A stretch of 64,000 nt of DNA. It comes from Bacteroidaceae bacterium (GTDB taxonomy: Bacteria; Bacteroidota; Bacteroidia; Bacteroidales; Bacteroidaceae). The position numbers and the translations under genes are program-made. Shown here piece by piece: positions 39,891-48,593 of this stretch; the first letter of the stretch is position 1, and the number at the start of each line of letters is the position of its first letter. The stretch covers positions 1 through 64,000 of the forward strand of contig JAFSKK010000023.1 in NCBI GenBank assembly GCA_017448965.1. Reading direction: 5' to 3'. The notes beneath the pieces are model-generated. The model made no database searches, was not told the DNA's origin, and saw only the letters and a program-made list of their open reading frames with translations.

Positions 39891-40829
39891 TCATTTTTCT
39901 TGGTATCTCTTGATGGAATCCTTGTGCCATTGGCAAATTTCTTGTGCCAGCCACTCAGGTTCGAGGACTTTGAGCCAAGCGCCTCTGGACATGAGATGCC
40001 CCTTGAAGTCGGCTGTGGGACGGAGGAAGTAGGCGAAATCGGAAAAGTCTTGCTCCTCCTGCTGTTGACGCCCTGCTTGTGTTTTGGGTTTCAGTTCCTT
40101 CTGAGTGTGATGCAGGGGTAGGTCACGCAGGTAGTATTTCTCTCTGCCAAAGGCACGGAGAATGATGCGTTCGGGTTGAGTGCCGTCGCCAATCACCACA
40201 CCAAAGCACTCGCTGAAGAAGTCGGAGGCATTGAAGTCCTTATCTATCATGAAGGTTTCTTCTGTCACAACCATGTCTTCTATGCGGTCGAAGGAGAAGA
40301 TGGCGAAGCCTCCATCAGCGAACTTGCCCAACAGATACCAGCGTTGACGGAAGAGTTTAATGCAGTAGGGTGAGAGTGTGAAGGTCTTGGCCTCGGCTGA
40401 TTGGTAACGTCTGTATTGAACTGAGACCTTTTTGTTTTCTTTCATGGCCTTGATGACTTGTTCCAGATGTTCACCATCAGAAGGGATGTTTTCGAGCACA
40501 ATGCGATGTTGCAGGCTCATGCTCTCACTCACAAGATTGTTGACTGTCAACGTGGACAGCATCCAGTTCTGCACACTATCTTCGCGCAGCACACATTCGT
40601 TGCCGATGTAATACTTGTAGCCATTCCTGCGGTCGCAGTCGATGTAGATGCCAAACATGTCCTCGATGGCGTCTTTGTGGCGGTTGAAGGTGGAGCGAGA
40701 GAGGGGAAGCCCACCGCTCATCTCTGTCTGTATCCAGCGGCTGTTGATGCTGGCCAGAGAGATTTTTCCTGCACGATAGATGGTGTTGACCAGCCAGATG
40801 TATTCTTTGAAGAGGGTCGGAGTATTCAT
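39891..40829 (-). CDS. WYL-domain transcriptional regulator
   Basis: 312 residues. The N-terminal part (1-75) is a winged helix-turn-helix (ISLASINSRWIQTEMSGGLP, LSRSTFNRHKDAIEDMFGI), the middle a WYL ligand-sensing domain (about 140-215: VQYRRYQSAEAKTFTLSPYC, then FRQRWYLLGKF) and the end the WCX region. The WYL motif itself is present as RWYLL. Such regulators often sense nucleotide or DNA-damage signals and control defence genes. Isolated gene with a -7 box at 40890-40897. Confidence 0.87.
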   Translation of the reverse strand: MNTPTLFKEYIWLVNTIYRAGKISLASINSRWIQTEMSGGLPLSRSTFNRHKDAIEDMFGIYIDCDRRNGYKYYIGNECVLREDSVQNWMLSTLTVNNLVSESMSLQHRIVLENIPSDGEHLEQVIKAMKENKKVSVQYRRYQSAEAKTFTLSPYCIKLFRQRWYLLGKFADGGFAIFSFDRIEDMVVTEETFMIDKDFNASDFFSECFGVVIGDGTQPERIILRAFGREKYYLRDLPLHHTQKELKPKTQAGRQQQEEQDFSDFAYFLRPTADFKGHLMSRGAWLKVLEPEWLAQEICQWHKDSIKRYQEK

Positions 40830-40889
40830 GGTGGAAGGTATTAAATCGAAGGGGGAGGGCCGTCTCGCCCCTCATTTCTTTTGACACGA

Positions 40890-40897
40890 CAAAGTTA
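40890..40897 (-). promoter_or_regulatory. -7 promoter box of the WYL regulator
   Basis: Minus-strand TAACTTTG 61 bp before the start at 40829. Confidence 0.45.
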
Positions 40898-40935
40898 CGA
40901 ACAAATTTCGACATACACGAATTTATGGGGCACAA

Positions 40936-41338
40936 AAATGCTGAAAAAAAAACGTTTGAACATTTCGCCGCACCACACGCTCAGCCCCCCCACACCGCTT
41001 CCACTGTCGAAAGATCGACATCCCCACCCGCGATTTACCGAGACCACCGATGTCGATTTATCGACACTGAAAGGCAACCTTTCCAGTAAAAGTGTCAACG
41101 ATTCCAGTGTAAGTGGTCAACCTGTTCAGAAACAACTGTCAACTACATCAGGAAAAAGACATGGAGTTTCCGTTGCAGCGTTGCAGCGTTGCAGTTCTTT
41201 TTTGAGGTGTTCACACCCTTGAAAAAGTACTTATATTTATATATATAAATATAAAATTTTCTTTTGATTTTTCGGTATCCTAATTTCTAACTGCAACACT
41301 GCAACACTGCAACGCTTTGAGGATTTTTTTGCGAAACT
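40936..41338. other. Gene-free region with inverted tandem repeats
   Basis: No convincing gene. It contains TCGACAT-like short repeats (41010-41070), an inverted pair of 8-bp tandem repeats (41171-41314) and an A/T palindrome near 41230-41258. Confidence 0.5.
41171..41314. repeat. Inverted 8-bp tandem repeats around an AT-rich core
   Basis: CGTTGCAG occurs three times at 41171-41194; its reverse complement CTGCAACG, twice as CTGCAACA, occurs at 41291-41314. The 24-bp arms differ at two positions and enclose 96 bp with a TATATATA palindrome. It lies just downstream of the OmpA-like gene. Confidence 0.8.
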
Positions 41339-42484
41339 TTAATCCCCCGGATCTTCCATGATGAAGTTGACAGCAGGCACCCATTCACGCACAGTCTTAT
41401 AGGACTGCAAGGCACGATCCTCGTAGGTGGTGCGCAGGCGGTGAGGGTCAACATTGAACTTGCTGATGAGCGTCTCGCGAACTATCTCGGCACGCTTCTG
41501 AGCCAAATGGCGGTGATACTCAGCATCGTCGTCGGGCATGATGTCGGGATGCCCCACAATGTTGAGATTGACCAGCGGATGGGTTTGCAGAAACCTCGCC
41601 ACCGTCTCCAGACGCTTGGTGGTGGCCGTATTCAGATAGTAGAAGCCTGCATAGAAGGGAATCTCCGTGTACATCGCCTCGCCATAGCGCACGGTCTCCT
41701 GATAATCGCGCGTGTGGTCGATAAGAACAGGGTCGATGTAAGGGGCGCGCTTAGGCTCATAGAAACGCCGCAACTGCTGCTTGCCGTTCTTGAAGTGGTA
41801 AACCAGATTGACCATCAGGTCGAGATAGAAGTCCAGCTTGTTGCCGGTGGCCACACCGTTGTACTTGTTGTCGGTGGCATTGGCACGCAGTTCCACATTC
41901 ACGTCCCACGGCTCGCTGATGCGCACATCGCATTGAAAGCCCGCGTGAGCCACAATATACATCCCGCCTGAGCCATCCACAGGGTAGTAGGGATTCTCTG
42001 CATCAGGAGTCACATTCCAGGTATGAATCTTCTGGTCGAAGGCCACAGTCTTCATCAAACCGCCACCTGCGAAAAAACTCCACGTCATGGGACGATCTTC
42101 CTCGTAGCCGAAGAAGACATTGGTCAGGTTGGCAACGCCCGACAGAGAGGCTGTCAGGCACCGAAATGAGTATCTCCCGTTGCCATACACCTCCGGCATC
42201 GCGTTTTTTGCAGCATCGCTGCATCGCGACACCTGCATGTTCATTCCTCCCGTGAGCTTGAATCCGAGAGACGGCGTGAAGTTGTGGCCAAACAGCAAAT
42301 CAAGGGAAGGCATCTGGCGGGAAATGAAGTCGGTTCCCTTTGCATTCTCAGCCAACGACTGGCTGAAACCGGCACCCACACCCCAGAACCAGTCGCCATG
42401 CTTGTGCAGCCGCTCACGAGATTGAGCAGACACGACCAACATACACCCCAGGAAGAGTATCGTTAATAGAATCCTATTTTTCAT
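41339..42484 (-). CDS. OmpA-family outer-membrane protein
   Basis: About 381 residues from MKNRILLTILFLGCMLVVSA, a signal peptide. Residues 25-245 look like an outer-membrane beta barrel (GDWFWGVGAGFSQSLAENAK, LDLLFGHNFTPSLGFKLTGG). Residues 270-380 form an OmpA/MotB-like peptidoglycan-binding domain (IPFYAGFYYLNTATTKRLET, NLNIVGHPDIMPDDDAEY, HLAQKRAEIVRETLISKFNV). It probably links outer membrane to cell wall. The longest frame to 42517 adds residues before the signal peptide and is unlikely. Confidence 0.8.
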   Translation of the reverse strand: MKNRILLTILFLGCMLVVSAQSRERLHKHGDWFWGVGAGFSQSLAENAKGTDFISRQMPSLDLLFGHNFTPSLGFKLTGGMNMQVSRCSDAAKNAMPEVYGNGRYSFRCLTASLSGVANLTNVFFGYEEDRPMTWSFFAGGGLMKTVAFDQKIHTWNVTPDAENPYYPVDGSGGMYIVAHAGFQCDVRISEPWDVNVELRANATDNKYNGVATGNKLDFYLDLMVNLVYHFKNGKQQLRRFYEPKRAPYIDPVLIDHTRDYQETVRYGEAMYTEIPFYAGFYYLNTATTKRLETVARFLQTHPLVNLNIVGHPDIMPDDDAEYHRHLAQKRAEIVRETLISKFNVDPHRLRTTYEDRALQSYKTVREWVPAVNFIMEDPGD

Positions 42485-42656
42485 CATTTGGTACAATTTA
42501 GGTAAGACGTTGAACACTCAACGATGCCACATCAAAACAGGGGATTCACTGCCACAGACAGCCCCATGACGGGCATATATCTTTGCAAAATTAGCACAAA
42601 ATCTACAAAAAAGCATAAAAATCTGCAACAAAATACAGAATCTCAACAAAAATTCC

Positions 42657-42664
42657 TAACTTTG
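42657..42664 (+). promoter_or_regulatory. -7 promoter box of tRNA-Arg
   Basis: TAACTTTG 20 bp before the mature tRNA 5' end. Confidence 0.5.
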
Positions 42665-42684
42665 TCACCCGAAATGCAATTATT

Positions 42685-42758
42685 GGCTCGGTAGCTCAGT
42701 TGAATAGAGCATCAGATTCCGGTTCTGCAGGTCATGGGTTTGAGTCCCATCCGAGTCA
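42685..42758 (+). tRNA. tRNA-Arg, anticodon CCG
   Basis: A 74-base cloverleaf without encoded CCA. The acceptor stem GGCTCGG pairs with CCGAGTC (one G-U); the D stem is GCTC/GAGC; the anticodon loop TTCCGGT gives CCG, reading CGG; the T arm is ATGGG-TTTGAGT-CCCAT. The first pair of the anticodon stem is a T-C mismatch. tRNA-Arg genes are frequent integration sites, but no integrase is next to it. Confidence 0.92.
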
Positions 42759-42772
42759 CTCACCATTTTACA

Positions 42773-42800
42773 CGTCATCTCACCCAAAGAGATGGCGTTT
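42773..42800 (+). terminator. Terminator after tRNA-Arg
   Basis: CATCTC pairs with GAGATG around ACCCAAA, followed by GCGTTTTTT. The short stem sits 15 bp after the tRNA. Confidence 0.6.
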
Positions 42801-42893
42801 TTTGGTCAAAGACGACCCCTTCTCGCAAAAGAGGCGACATTTTCTCACCCCAAAAGGGCGTTTTTCCTATTTTCATGGGAAAATGGCACAAAA

Positions 42894-42962
42894 CAAGGTT
42901 GTTAACAAACAAACTAATTAGCCCCATATTTGTTAAAAACAGCCTATTTGTTAACAACCTTG
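42894..42962. repeat. 16-bp inverted repeat with TTGTTAACAA palindromes
   Basis: CAAGGTTGTTAACAAA at 42894-42909 and its exact reverse complement at 42947-42962, 37 bp apart; each arm contains the 10-bp palindrome TTGTTAACAA and a partial third copy (TTTGTTAAAAA) lies between. It sits between the tRNA and the XRE regulator gene and may be an operator. Confidence 0.75.
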
Positions 42963-43015
42963 AAAAAATGTTGCATTTTCAGCAGAGAACACCCTCCTCA
43001 AAATGCGCCTCAATA

Positions 43016-43582
43016 CTAACTGGCGCTGAAGGTCTCGAACGTGCCATCATCGAAAAAGATGCGTACCTCGACCACTTTCCGCTGAGGCTTCTGCTGCTGT
43101 TTCAAGGTCTCAGCAACAATCTCCTGAACATTCACAGGAGCAGACACCGCCGACTGCGCAGAAGAACGGCGAGAAGAACCTCCACCTTGCGAGAGGGAAG
43201 AAGAGCCCCCGTTACCCATCATCGAATTTCCCTTAGGCGAGGTTGGAGCACCATTGGCAGAGAACTCAAAAGAAAGTTGGTTGTCGCCAGACACCTCTTC
43301 GCCGCCATCATTATTATATATATATGTGTCGTCCGCATCTGCCTCTTGGGGAGTAGGCGAGTCCGTTTTTTTATACATCGGTTCCTCACCATAGAACAAC
43401 CATGCAGGGTTGATGTCGGGGAACGCTTGTGCGATGCTACGAAGAGTGTTGAGGGTCGGTTCAGTTCGACCACTACGAATGTGAGAGAGGGTACCCTGAG
43501 CAATGCATACTTCATTGCAAAATTGGGTACTGTTCAAGTGCTTGTCTTGAATGATCAGCTCAATTTTTTCCTTATCAGTCAT
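43016..43582 (-). CDS. XRE-family helix-turn-helix regulator
   Basis: About 188 residues from MTDKEKIELIIQDKHLNSTQ. An XRE helix-turn-helix covers residues 1-65 (FCNEVCIAQGTLSHIRSGRT, TLNTLRSIAQAFPDINPAWL); then a Ser/Gly-rich disordered linker (about 75-145) and a basic C-terminus, PVNVQEIVAETLKQQQKPQR. This layout is common in Bacteroidales phage- or stress-type repressors. The longer frame to 43621 is excluded because the -7 box lies at 43599-43606. Confidence 0.82.
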   Translation of the reverse strand: MTDKEKIELIIQDKHLNSTQFCNEVCIAQGTLSHIRSGRTEPTLNTLRSIAQAFPDINPAWLFYGEEPMYKKTDSPTPQEADADDTYIYNNDGGEEVSGDNQLSFEFSANGAPTSPKGNSMMGNGGSSSLSQGGGSSRRSSAQSAVSAPVNVQEIVAETLKQQQKPQRKVVEVRIFFDDGTFETFSAS

Positions 43583-43598
43583 ATTTCGAAAGTTTTTA

Positions 43599-43606
43599 CA
43601 AAGGTA
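43599..43606 (-). promoter_or_regulatory. -7 box that fixes the XRE regulator start
   Basis: Minus-strand TACCTTTG 17 bp upstream of ATG 43582. Confidence 0.5.
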
Positions 43607-44457
43607 GGGACTATTTTCCAATTATCAAAACATTTTCCTTTCTTTTTGTAATATTATATTTTGTTTTTCTATTTTTAATATTTTGATTTGTAAATCATAT
43701 TTTACTTTCGTCTTGTAAATCATGAATACTTGTAAATTTACACCTGTGAGAGGGGGTTCTACTATCACTTTCTGCTTTAAAACCAAACAACTGATTGCTT
43801 GTTGGTTAATAACAAGGAATATTGGCATTTCATGGGGCATAGAGTGGAAAACGTGCTCTATAAGGGTGTAGCTGGGGGGCATCGTTGATTTTCTAGGTAA
43901 AGCACATGAACATAAATATAGATAATACAGATGGTTATGGTGGTCATTGCTATAGTGCATATCTAATAATTTACAAACAGATTGCCTTTATTGTGGTAAA
44001 TGTAAAGGATTTCCGTGCTTTACTTTCGTAAAAACGGCGCCACCTCTTGTGGCGTTTCTCTTTGTAAACACTTTTTACAGCCGCATGTGCTCAATCTTGT
44101 AAAAATGCACGATGTGATTTACAAACGAATGTTAATGTAAAAATTTCATCTTCTGAAAAATTGAAAAATTGCCCTCTTTTTTCGAGAATCGAACAGGTGA
44201 TTTTGAGCCGTATTTTTGATTGAAAATTGAGCCTTTTTGAACGGTCATTTTGCGAGTTAAAGTGCTGATACTCCGCTGAAAGATGGTCAAAATTCTTGTT
44301 CGAGATTTTTGACGAAAGAGATTTTGTTCACGATTTTTACGCTAAAAAAATCCTCATTTTTTAAATTTTCGAGAACAAAAAAGGCAACTTTTGAGACCGC
44401 CTGGAGCACTCAAAAATCACCTTCAAATTTTTTTAGGAAGTTTTTCCTGAACAAAAA
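43607..44457. other. AT-rich gene-free region
   Basis: About 850 bp without a frame I would call. It holds repeated TTGTAAATCAT (two copies near 43688 and 43713), the 12-bp palindrome TGTAAATTTACA at 43731-43742, several further TGTAAA/TTTACA motifs, and a hairpin GGCGCCAC/GTGGCG plus T-run near 44035-44065. The right part (44150-44457) is a strongly T-rich stretch just before holA ends. Confidence 0.45.
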
Positions 44458-45480
44458 TCAATGGAGGATAAAAAAGAGGAGTTCGTGCATGATGTCCTCG
44501 TCAGTCAAATTTCCGCGATTGATACCCTTCAAACGAGCATCTGTCTCACGAAGTTTCCCGATAATTTGCATCACTTTCACAGCCGTATAGTTGCGCATAG
44601 CGGTCGTGTACTCGCGAAGTTGCCACGCCTGGCGAATCTCCAGATGCCGCAGCAGCCCTTGTTCAGAGCGATCTGGCGAATAATACGCCTGCATGACCAA
44701 CGCGAAGAAGTTGAACAGGAAGGAGACAGTCATCACCGTAGGATTTGCCTTTGTGTTCTGCTCCATATAATACATGATCTTATTGGCCTTCTCAATGTTC
44801 CGGCTGGCCACAGCGGTACGTAACTCCCACACATTGAACTCTTTAGAGATTCCGACATTCTTCCCCACAAAGTCTGTAGTGATGCGCGTCTGCCCTGCTG
44901 GCAAGGCAAGCACGAGCTTTTCCAGCTCGCCAGCCAAGCGGTTCAGGTCAGAACCCACGCTCTCTGCCATCATCATACAAGCCCGTTCCTCGATGGTAAT
45001 CTGCTTTCCACCCAGATATTCAGTAATAAATGATGGCAGCATACCCTCTTTCAGCTTTTGGCTTTCGAAGACAATCCCCACTTTTTCGACGGCTGGCACC
45101 AGTTTCTTACGCCCATCCAGCTTGCCATTTTTGTAGCAAATCACCAAAATTGTGGTCTGCATTGGATTTTGAGCATAGACTGCCAACTCGTCAATTTTTA
45201 ACAAATTCTGCGCCTCTTTAACAATTACCACTTGATATTTTGCCATCATCGGGTAACGGCGCGCACAATTGACCACGTCAGCAACAGCCGTCTCGCGCGT
45301 ACAATATATTACCGTTTGGTTGAAATCCTGTTCATCTTTCGTCAGCGCGTTGTTGGCAATCTCCTCCGCGATGAGGTCAATGTAGTATGCCTCGTCCCCC
45401 ATCAAAAGAAAGATGGGTGGAAACTTCTTCGCCCGCACCTGCGCCAAGATGTCCCGATGTGTCATGTTTGTCTTTGCCAT
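44458..45480 (-). CDS. holA: DNA polymerase III subunit delta
   Basis: 340 residues, the clamp-loader delta subunit that opens the sliding clamp. Family features: FPPIFLLMGDEAYYIDLIAE near the N-terminus, VNCARRYPMMAKYQVVIVKE, LVICYKNGKLDGRKKLVPAV, GSDLNRLAGELEKLVLALP and the C-terminal collar LLRHLEIRQAWQLREYTTAM. Alone on its strand with a -7 box at 45501-45508. Confidence 0.92.
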   Translation of the reverse strand: MAKTNMTHRDILAQVRAKKFPPIFLLMGDEAYYIDLIAEEIANNALTKDEQDFNQTVIYCTRETAVADVVNCARRYPMMAKYQVVIVKEAQNLLKIDELAVYAQNPMQTTILVICYKNGKLDGRKKLVPAVEKVGIVFESQKLKEGMLPSFITEYLGGKQITIEERACMMMAESVGSDLNRLAGELEKLVLALPAGQTRITTDFVGKNVGISKEFNVWELRTAVASRNIEKANKIMYYMEQNTKANPTVMTVSFLFNFFALVMQAYYSPDRSEQGLLRHLEIRQAWQLREYTTAMRNYTAVKVMQIIGKLRETDARLKGINRGNLTDEDIMHELLFFILH

Positions 45481-45500
45481 AAGTCGGATTGTTCGTGGTG

Positions 45501-45508
45501 CAAAGATA
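45501..45508 (-). promoter_or_regulatory. -7 promoter box of holA
   Basis: Minus-strand TATCTTTG 21 bp before the holA start. Confidence 0.45.
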
Positions 45509-45625
45509 GGGAAAAATTGAAAAAGGAAAGTATTGGAGGTTTAAAAAACTGAAGATTTTGGTAGAAATCCTCAAAAGTGGGAAAAAGGGAAAAGCTTAAG
45601 TGGGCGTTTGTACAAGATTTTTTCG

Positions 45626-45633
45626 TACCTTTG
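45626..45633 (+). promoter_or_regulatory. -7 box that fixes the HSDR_N protein start
   Basis: TACCTTTG lies downstream of the ATG at 45608 and 23 bp before ATG 45656, so translation must begin at 45656. Confidence 0.55.
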
Positions 45634-45655
45634 CGACCAAATCAGAAGAACGAGC

Positions 45656-46123
45656 ATGCAGCCACTGAATCTACCTCCGTTTGAGGCAAACATCAAGAAA
45701 ATGAATGGAATGGTGAAGATACTGGATGTGCTTCGTCAGAAGTTTGTGGCACTCACGCCAGAGGAGTGGGTGCGGCAGCATTTTGTGCATTTTCTGGTGG
45801 AGCAGAAGGGATATCCGTCTGCCCTGATGGCGAACGAGGTGGCGGTGACGCTGAACGGGATGAGCCGTCGATGCGACACGGTGGTGTATCGGAAGGAGGG
45901 GCTGAAACCGCTGATGATTGTGGAGTATAAGCGTCCTGATGTGGAGATTACCCAAAGGGTGTTTGAGCAGATTTGCCGATACAATATGGTGCTGGAGGTC
46001 GAATGGCTGGTGGTGAGCAATGGGATGCAGCACTATTGCTGCCATGTGGACATTCAGCACGGCACATACACTTTTGCGGAAGAAATTCCCACGTTCGCAG
46101 ACTTGAACACTTCCAAAAGCTGA
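45656..46123 (+). CDS. HSDR_N-type nuclease-domain protein
   Basis: About 155 residues from MQPLNLPPFEANIKKMNGMV. It matches the N-terminal domain of type I restriction R subunits (RQHFVHFLVEQKGYPSALMA, RRCDTVVYRKEGLKPLMIVE, YKRPDVEITQRVFEQICRYN), a PD-(D/E)XK-like fold with Asp-x-Glu-Tyr-Lys. No R, M or S subunit genes are near, so it is a stand-alone domain common in Bacteroidetes; the function is unknown. Confidence 0.85.
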   Translation: MQPLNLPPFEANIKKMNGMVKILDVLRQKFVALTPEEWVRQHFVHFLVEQKGYPSALMANEVAVTLNGMSRRCDTVVYRKEGLKPLMIVEYKRPDVEITQRVFEQICRYNMVLEVEWLVVSNGMQHYCCHVDIQHGTYTFAEEIPTFADLNTSKS

Positions 46124-46259
46124 ACTTCTATCTCTTTTTCATTGTTTTTCCTCACTTACACCCCCACTTTTCCGCCAAACAAGCCCTCTTTGAAGGGCTT
46201 TATTTGTTAATTCGTGTTAATTTACACTACTATGTATTGCAAGGTATTATGATTTTACA

Positions 46260-46267
46260 TACCTTTG
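46260..46267 (+). promoter_or_regulatory. Promoter of the PadR-PspC operon
   Basis: TACCTTTG preceded after 20 bp by TTG (46237-46239), near-consensus spacing, 25 bp before ATG 46293. Confidence 0.55.
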
Positions 46268-46292
46268 CCGCGAATTAAGAACTTAAAACCAA

Positions 46293-46643
46293 ATGCGTAT
46301 GAATGTGGACAATGCAAAATCACAGATGCGGAAGGGGATGTTAGAGTACTGCATCATGCTATTACTCAGCGAGAAAGCATACTACACTTCTGACATCATC
46401 AAGCGATTGAAAGAGGCCAACCTGTTGGTGGTGGAAGGCACGCTCTACCCGCTGCTCACACGACTGAAGAACGATGGCCTTTTGGGTTATGAATGGCAAG
46501 AGAGCACTCAAGGACCGCCTCGTAAGTATTATGTGCTGACGGCAACTGGAAAGGAAACGCTGGAGCAGCTGGACACTGCCTGGGGAGAACTGGAAAGCAC
46601 AGTACACAATCTGAAAAACAGGGAAATACTCATCGAGAACTAA
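46293..46643 (+). CDS. PadR-family transcriptional regulator
   Basis: 116 residues forming a winged helix-turn-helix: MRKGMLEYCIMLLLSEKAYY, TSDIIKRLKEANLLVVEGTL, YPLLTRLKNDGLLGYEWQES and GPPRKYYVLTATGKETLEQL. PadR proteins usually repress a neighbouring membrane-protein or exporter gene; here the PspC-domain gene follows after 53 bp, and the pair probably forms one autoregulated operon. Confidence 0.92.
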   Translation: MRMNVDNAKSQMRKGMLEYCIMLLLSEKAYYTSDIIKRLKEANLLVVEGTLYPLLTRLKNDGLLGYEWQESTQGPPRKYYVLTATGKETLEQLDTAWGELESTVHNLKNREILIEN

Positions 46644-46696
46644 AATCATACATTGATAGATAAGGAAAAGAAAAACTTTACAAAGAAGACAAGCAT

Positions 46697-48478
46697 ATGA
46701 AAAAGAATATCACCATCAATCTTTGCGGCAGACTCTATCAGATAGACGAGGATGCCTACGAGTTGCTCAGCCACTATACGGACACCCTGCGCGATTACTT
46801 CACGAAGCAGGAGGGTGGCGAGGAAATAGCGGACGACATCGAAGCGCGTATCGCTGAACTGTTCGACGAATTGCGGGCACAGGGCATCGAGGCCATCACC
46901 ATCGAGCATGTGCAGGGTGTGATTGAGCAGATTGGTCAAGTGGAAGATATTGCAGGAGAAGAAGCCGCTCAAGCCGCCGACGCCACCCAAGAAAAAGGAA
47001 ACCAGCAGGCAAGCGTCCAAGAGAAGAAGAACGGCAAGAAGTTCTTCCGCGACTCGCAGAACAAGATGCTGGCAGGTGTGCTGGCAGGATGCGCACACTA
47101 CTTTGGCAGCAGCATTTCTGTATGGCGATGGGGATTCGTGATTGCGCTTCTCTTGTGGATTATCGTTCCAGGATTGATTGTCACCGCCTTTTTGGGCCTA
47201 TTCAGTTCCTTTGCAGTCCTGTTCTTCCTCGTTCCGCTCGATGTCCTCCCATTGATCATCTATCTGCTGGTGGCTATCTTCACACCTGAGACGAAGACTC
47301 CTGAGGATGTACTGCGCATGAAGGGCTTAGAAGTGAACCAGCAAAACCTGACGATGGAGGTACAAGAAGGAATGGCGATGAAGAAAAAGAAAGAGGGCAA
47401 GAGCACCTTGTGGGACATTTTCATCGGTGTGAACTGCGTGGGATTGAGCACAGCGCTGACCATTGGACTCATTGTAGCACTCTGCTTCTTCGTGGCTTTT
47501 GTGGCGGCTTCTGACATGATGGCCGATAGCTGGTGGAACATTGACAAGACAGAAGACATCAACGCCATCTTCTACCCCGTCATCCTGAGCGGCATCATGT
47601 TGCTGGCATCCATCGCCATCTTGCTCTATTGCTCCATCCATGCAGCAGTCAGTTCGTTTGGACAGACTCCTTCGATGAGCACAGGACAGCGCGTGATGTG
47701 GTTCGTCTTATGGGTGGCATCGCTGATTGGCTTCATTGGTTTCGCCATCTATGGAGCGGGCAGATTGCAGAAGACACAATCCGCACGTTGGGACATGGAG
47801 CATGCAGAATGGGTGAAGACACACACCCACGACGGCTTCGTCTTCAACGACGATGACTGGAACTTCTTCCAGAAGGACGGATGGAAACTCGTCAAGGCTG
47901 AAAACACCGACCGCTACACCTACAGCGGAGAGTACATGACCGGCAACACAAATGTGCGCTATCTCGATGCCTGCAACAACAACAACCCTGTCCTCCTCGT
48001 GACAGAGAAATCAGAGAAAGTGGTGCCTGGCATCTATCGCCTCAGCGCCGCTGTGAGAGCCGACCACGATGGCTGCTTCATCTATGTGAACGGACAGGAT
48101 GCCGTTGGCGACTCGCTCTATTACAACGGGCTTCCTGCCAACATGAGGGAGATTCCCAACTACGGCAATGCAATCGGCAACATTTGGGAAATCTTGGGAA
48201 TGGAAGCTGGTTTCTATCAGAGCGATGACCCCAATTATCTGAACGACCCTGTGCTGAAGGAACTGGTCAATCGGATTCCTGAGAGCGACCGCAAGAAGAT
48301 TATCGATGCCAACAATCAAAGAGGATATGGATGGAGTTATGTGTACATCGACAACATCATCGTGAAAGAACCCACCACCCTCACCTATGGTGTGAAAATT
48401 GACGACGAAGAAAACACATCCTCCACGGGCTGGTTCTCGGCCACAGACTTCAAGTTGGAACGGATAGGCGGCAAATAA
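46697..48478 (+). CDS. PspC-domain membrane stress protein
   Basis: 593 residues. Residues 1-85 form a cytoplasmic helical domain (INLCGRLYQIDEDAYELLSH, ARIAELFDELRAQGIEAITI); residues 115-210 a PspC domain (FFRDSQNKMLAGVLAGCAHY, then helices); more membrane helices follow at about 240-275, 290-320 and 330-355. The last 220 residues are outside the membrane and beta-rich (PGIYRLSAAVRADHDGCFIY). It likely reports or counters envelope stress under PadR control. A strong terminator follows. Confidence 0.85.
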   Translation: MKKNITINLCGRLYQIDEDAYELLSHYTDTLRDYFTKQEGGEEIADDIEARIAELFDELRAQGIEAITIEHVQGVIEQIGQVEDIAGEEAAQAADATQEKGNQQASVQEKKNGKKFFRDSQNKMLAGVLAGCAHYFGSSISVWRWGFVIALLLWIIVPGLIVTAFLGLFSSFAVLFFLVPLDVLPLIIYLLVAIFTPETKTPEDVLRMKGLEVNQQNLTMEVQEGMAMKKKKEGKSTLWDIFIGVNCVGLSTALTIGLIVALCFFVAFVAASDMMADSWWNIDKTEDINAIFYPVILSGIMLLASIAILLYCSIHAAVSSFGQTPSMSTGQRVMWFVLWVASLIGFIGFAIYGAGRLQKTQSARWDMEHAEWVKTHTHDGFVFNDDDWNFFQKDGWKLVKAENTDRYTYSGEYMTGNTNVRYLDACNNNNPVLLVTEKSEKVVPGIYRLSAAVRADHDGCFIYVNGQDAVGDSLYYNGLPANMREIPNYGNAIGNIWEILGMEAGFYQSDDPNYLNDPVLKELVNRIPESDRKKIIDANNQRGYGWSYVYIDNIIVKEPTTLTYGVKIDDEENTSSTGWFSATDFKLERIGGK

Positions 48479-48505
48479 GCCTCACGCGCGCACATACATA
48501 TATAC

Positions 48506-48552
48506 AAAAAAGAGGCGGGGAGCACCACATGAGTGTTCCCCGCCTCTTTTTT
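48506..48552. terminator. Bidirectional terminator between PspC and zinc-ribbon genes
   Basis: AAAAAAGAGGCGGGGA pairs with TCCCCGCCTCTTTTTT across a 15-base loop, serving both converging genes. Confidence 0.9.
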
Positions 48553-48593
48553 GTGTCCGTTTACGTTCTCTTCGTCCGACAGGAAGAAAGTCT

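Noticed and set aside
42685..43621. Integrated prophage or conjugative element at tRNA-Arg
   Set aside because: No integrase, relaxase, phage structural gene or duplicated tRNA end is visible in the window.
43625..43960. A 111-codon minus-strand frame in the gap upstream of the XRE regulator
   Set aside because: Low-complexity and His/Tyr-rich composition, no start or promoter context, and no protein family that I recognise; it lies in AT-rich sequence full of TGTAAA repeats.
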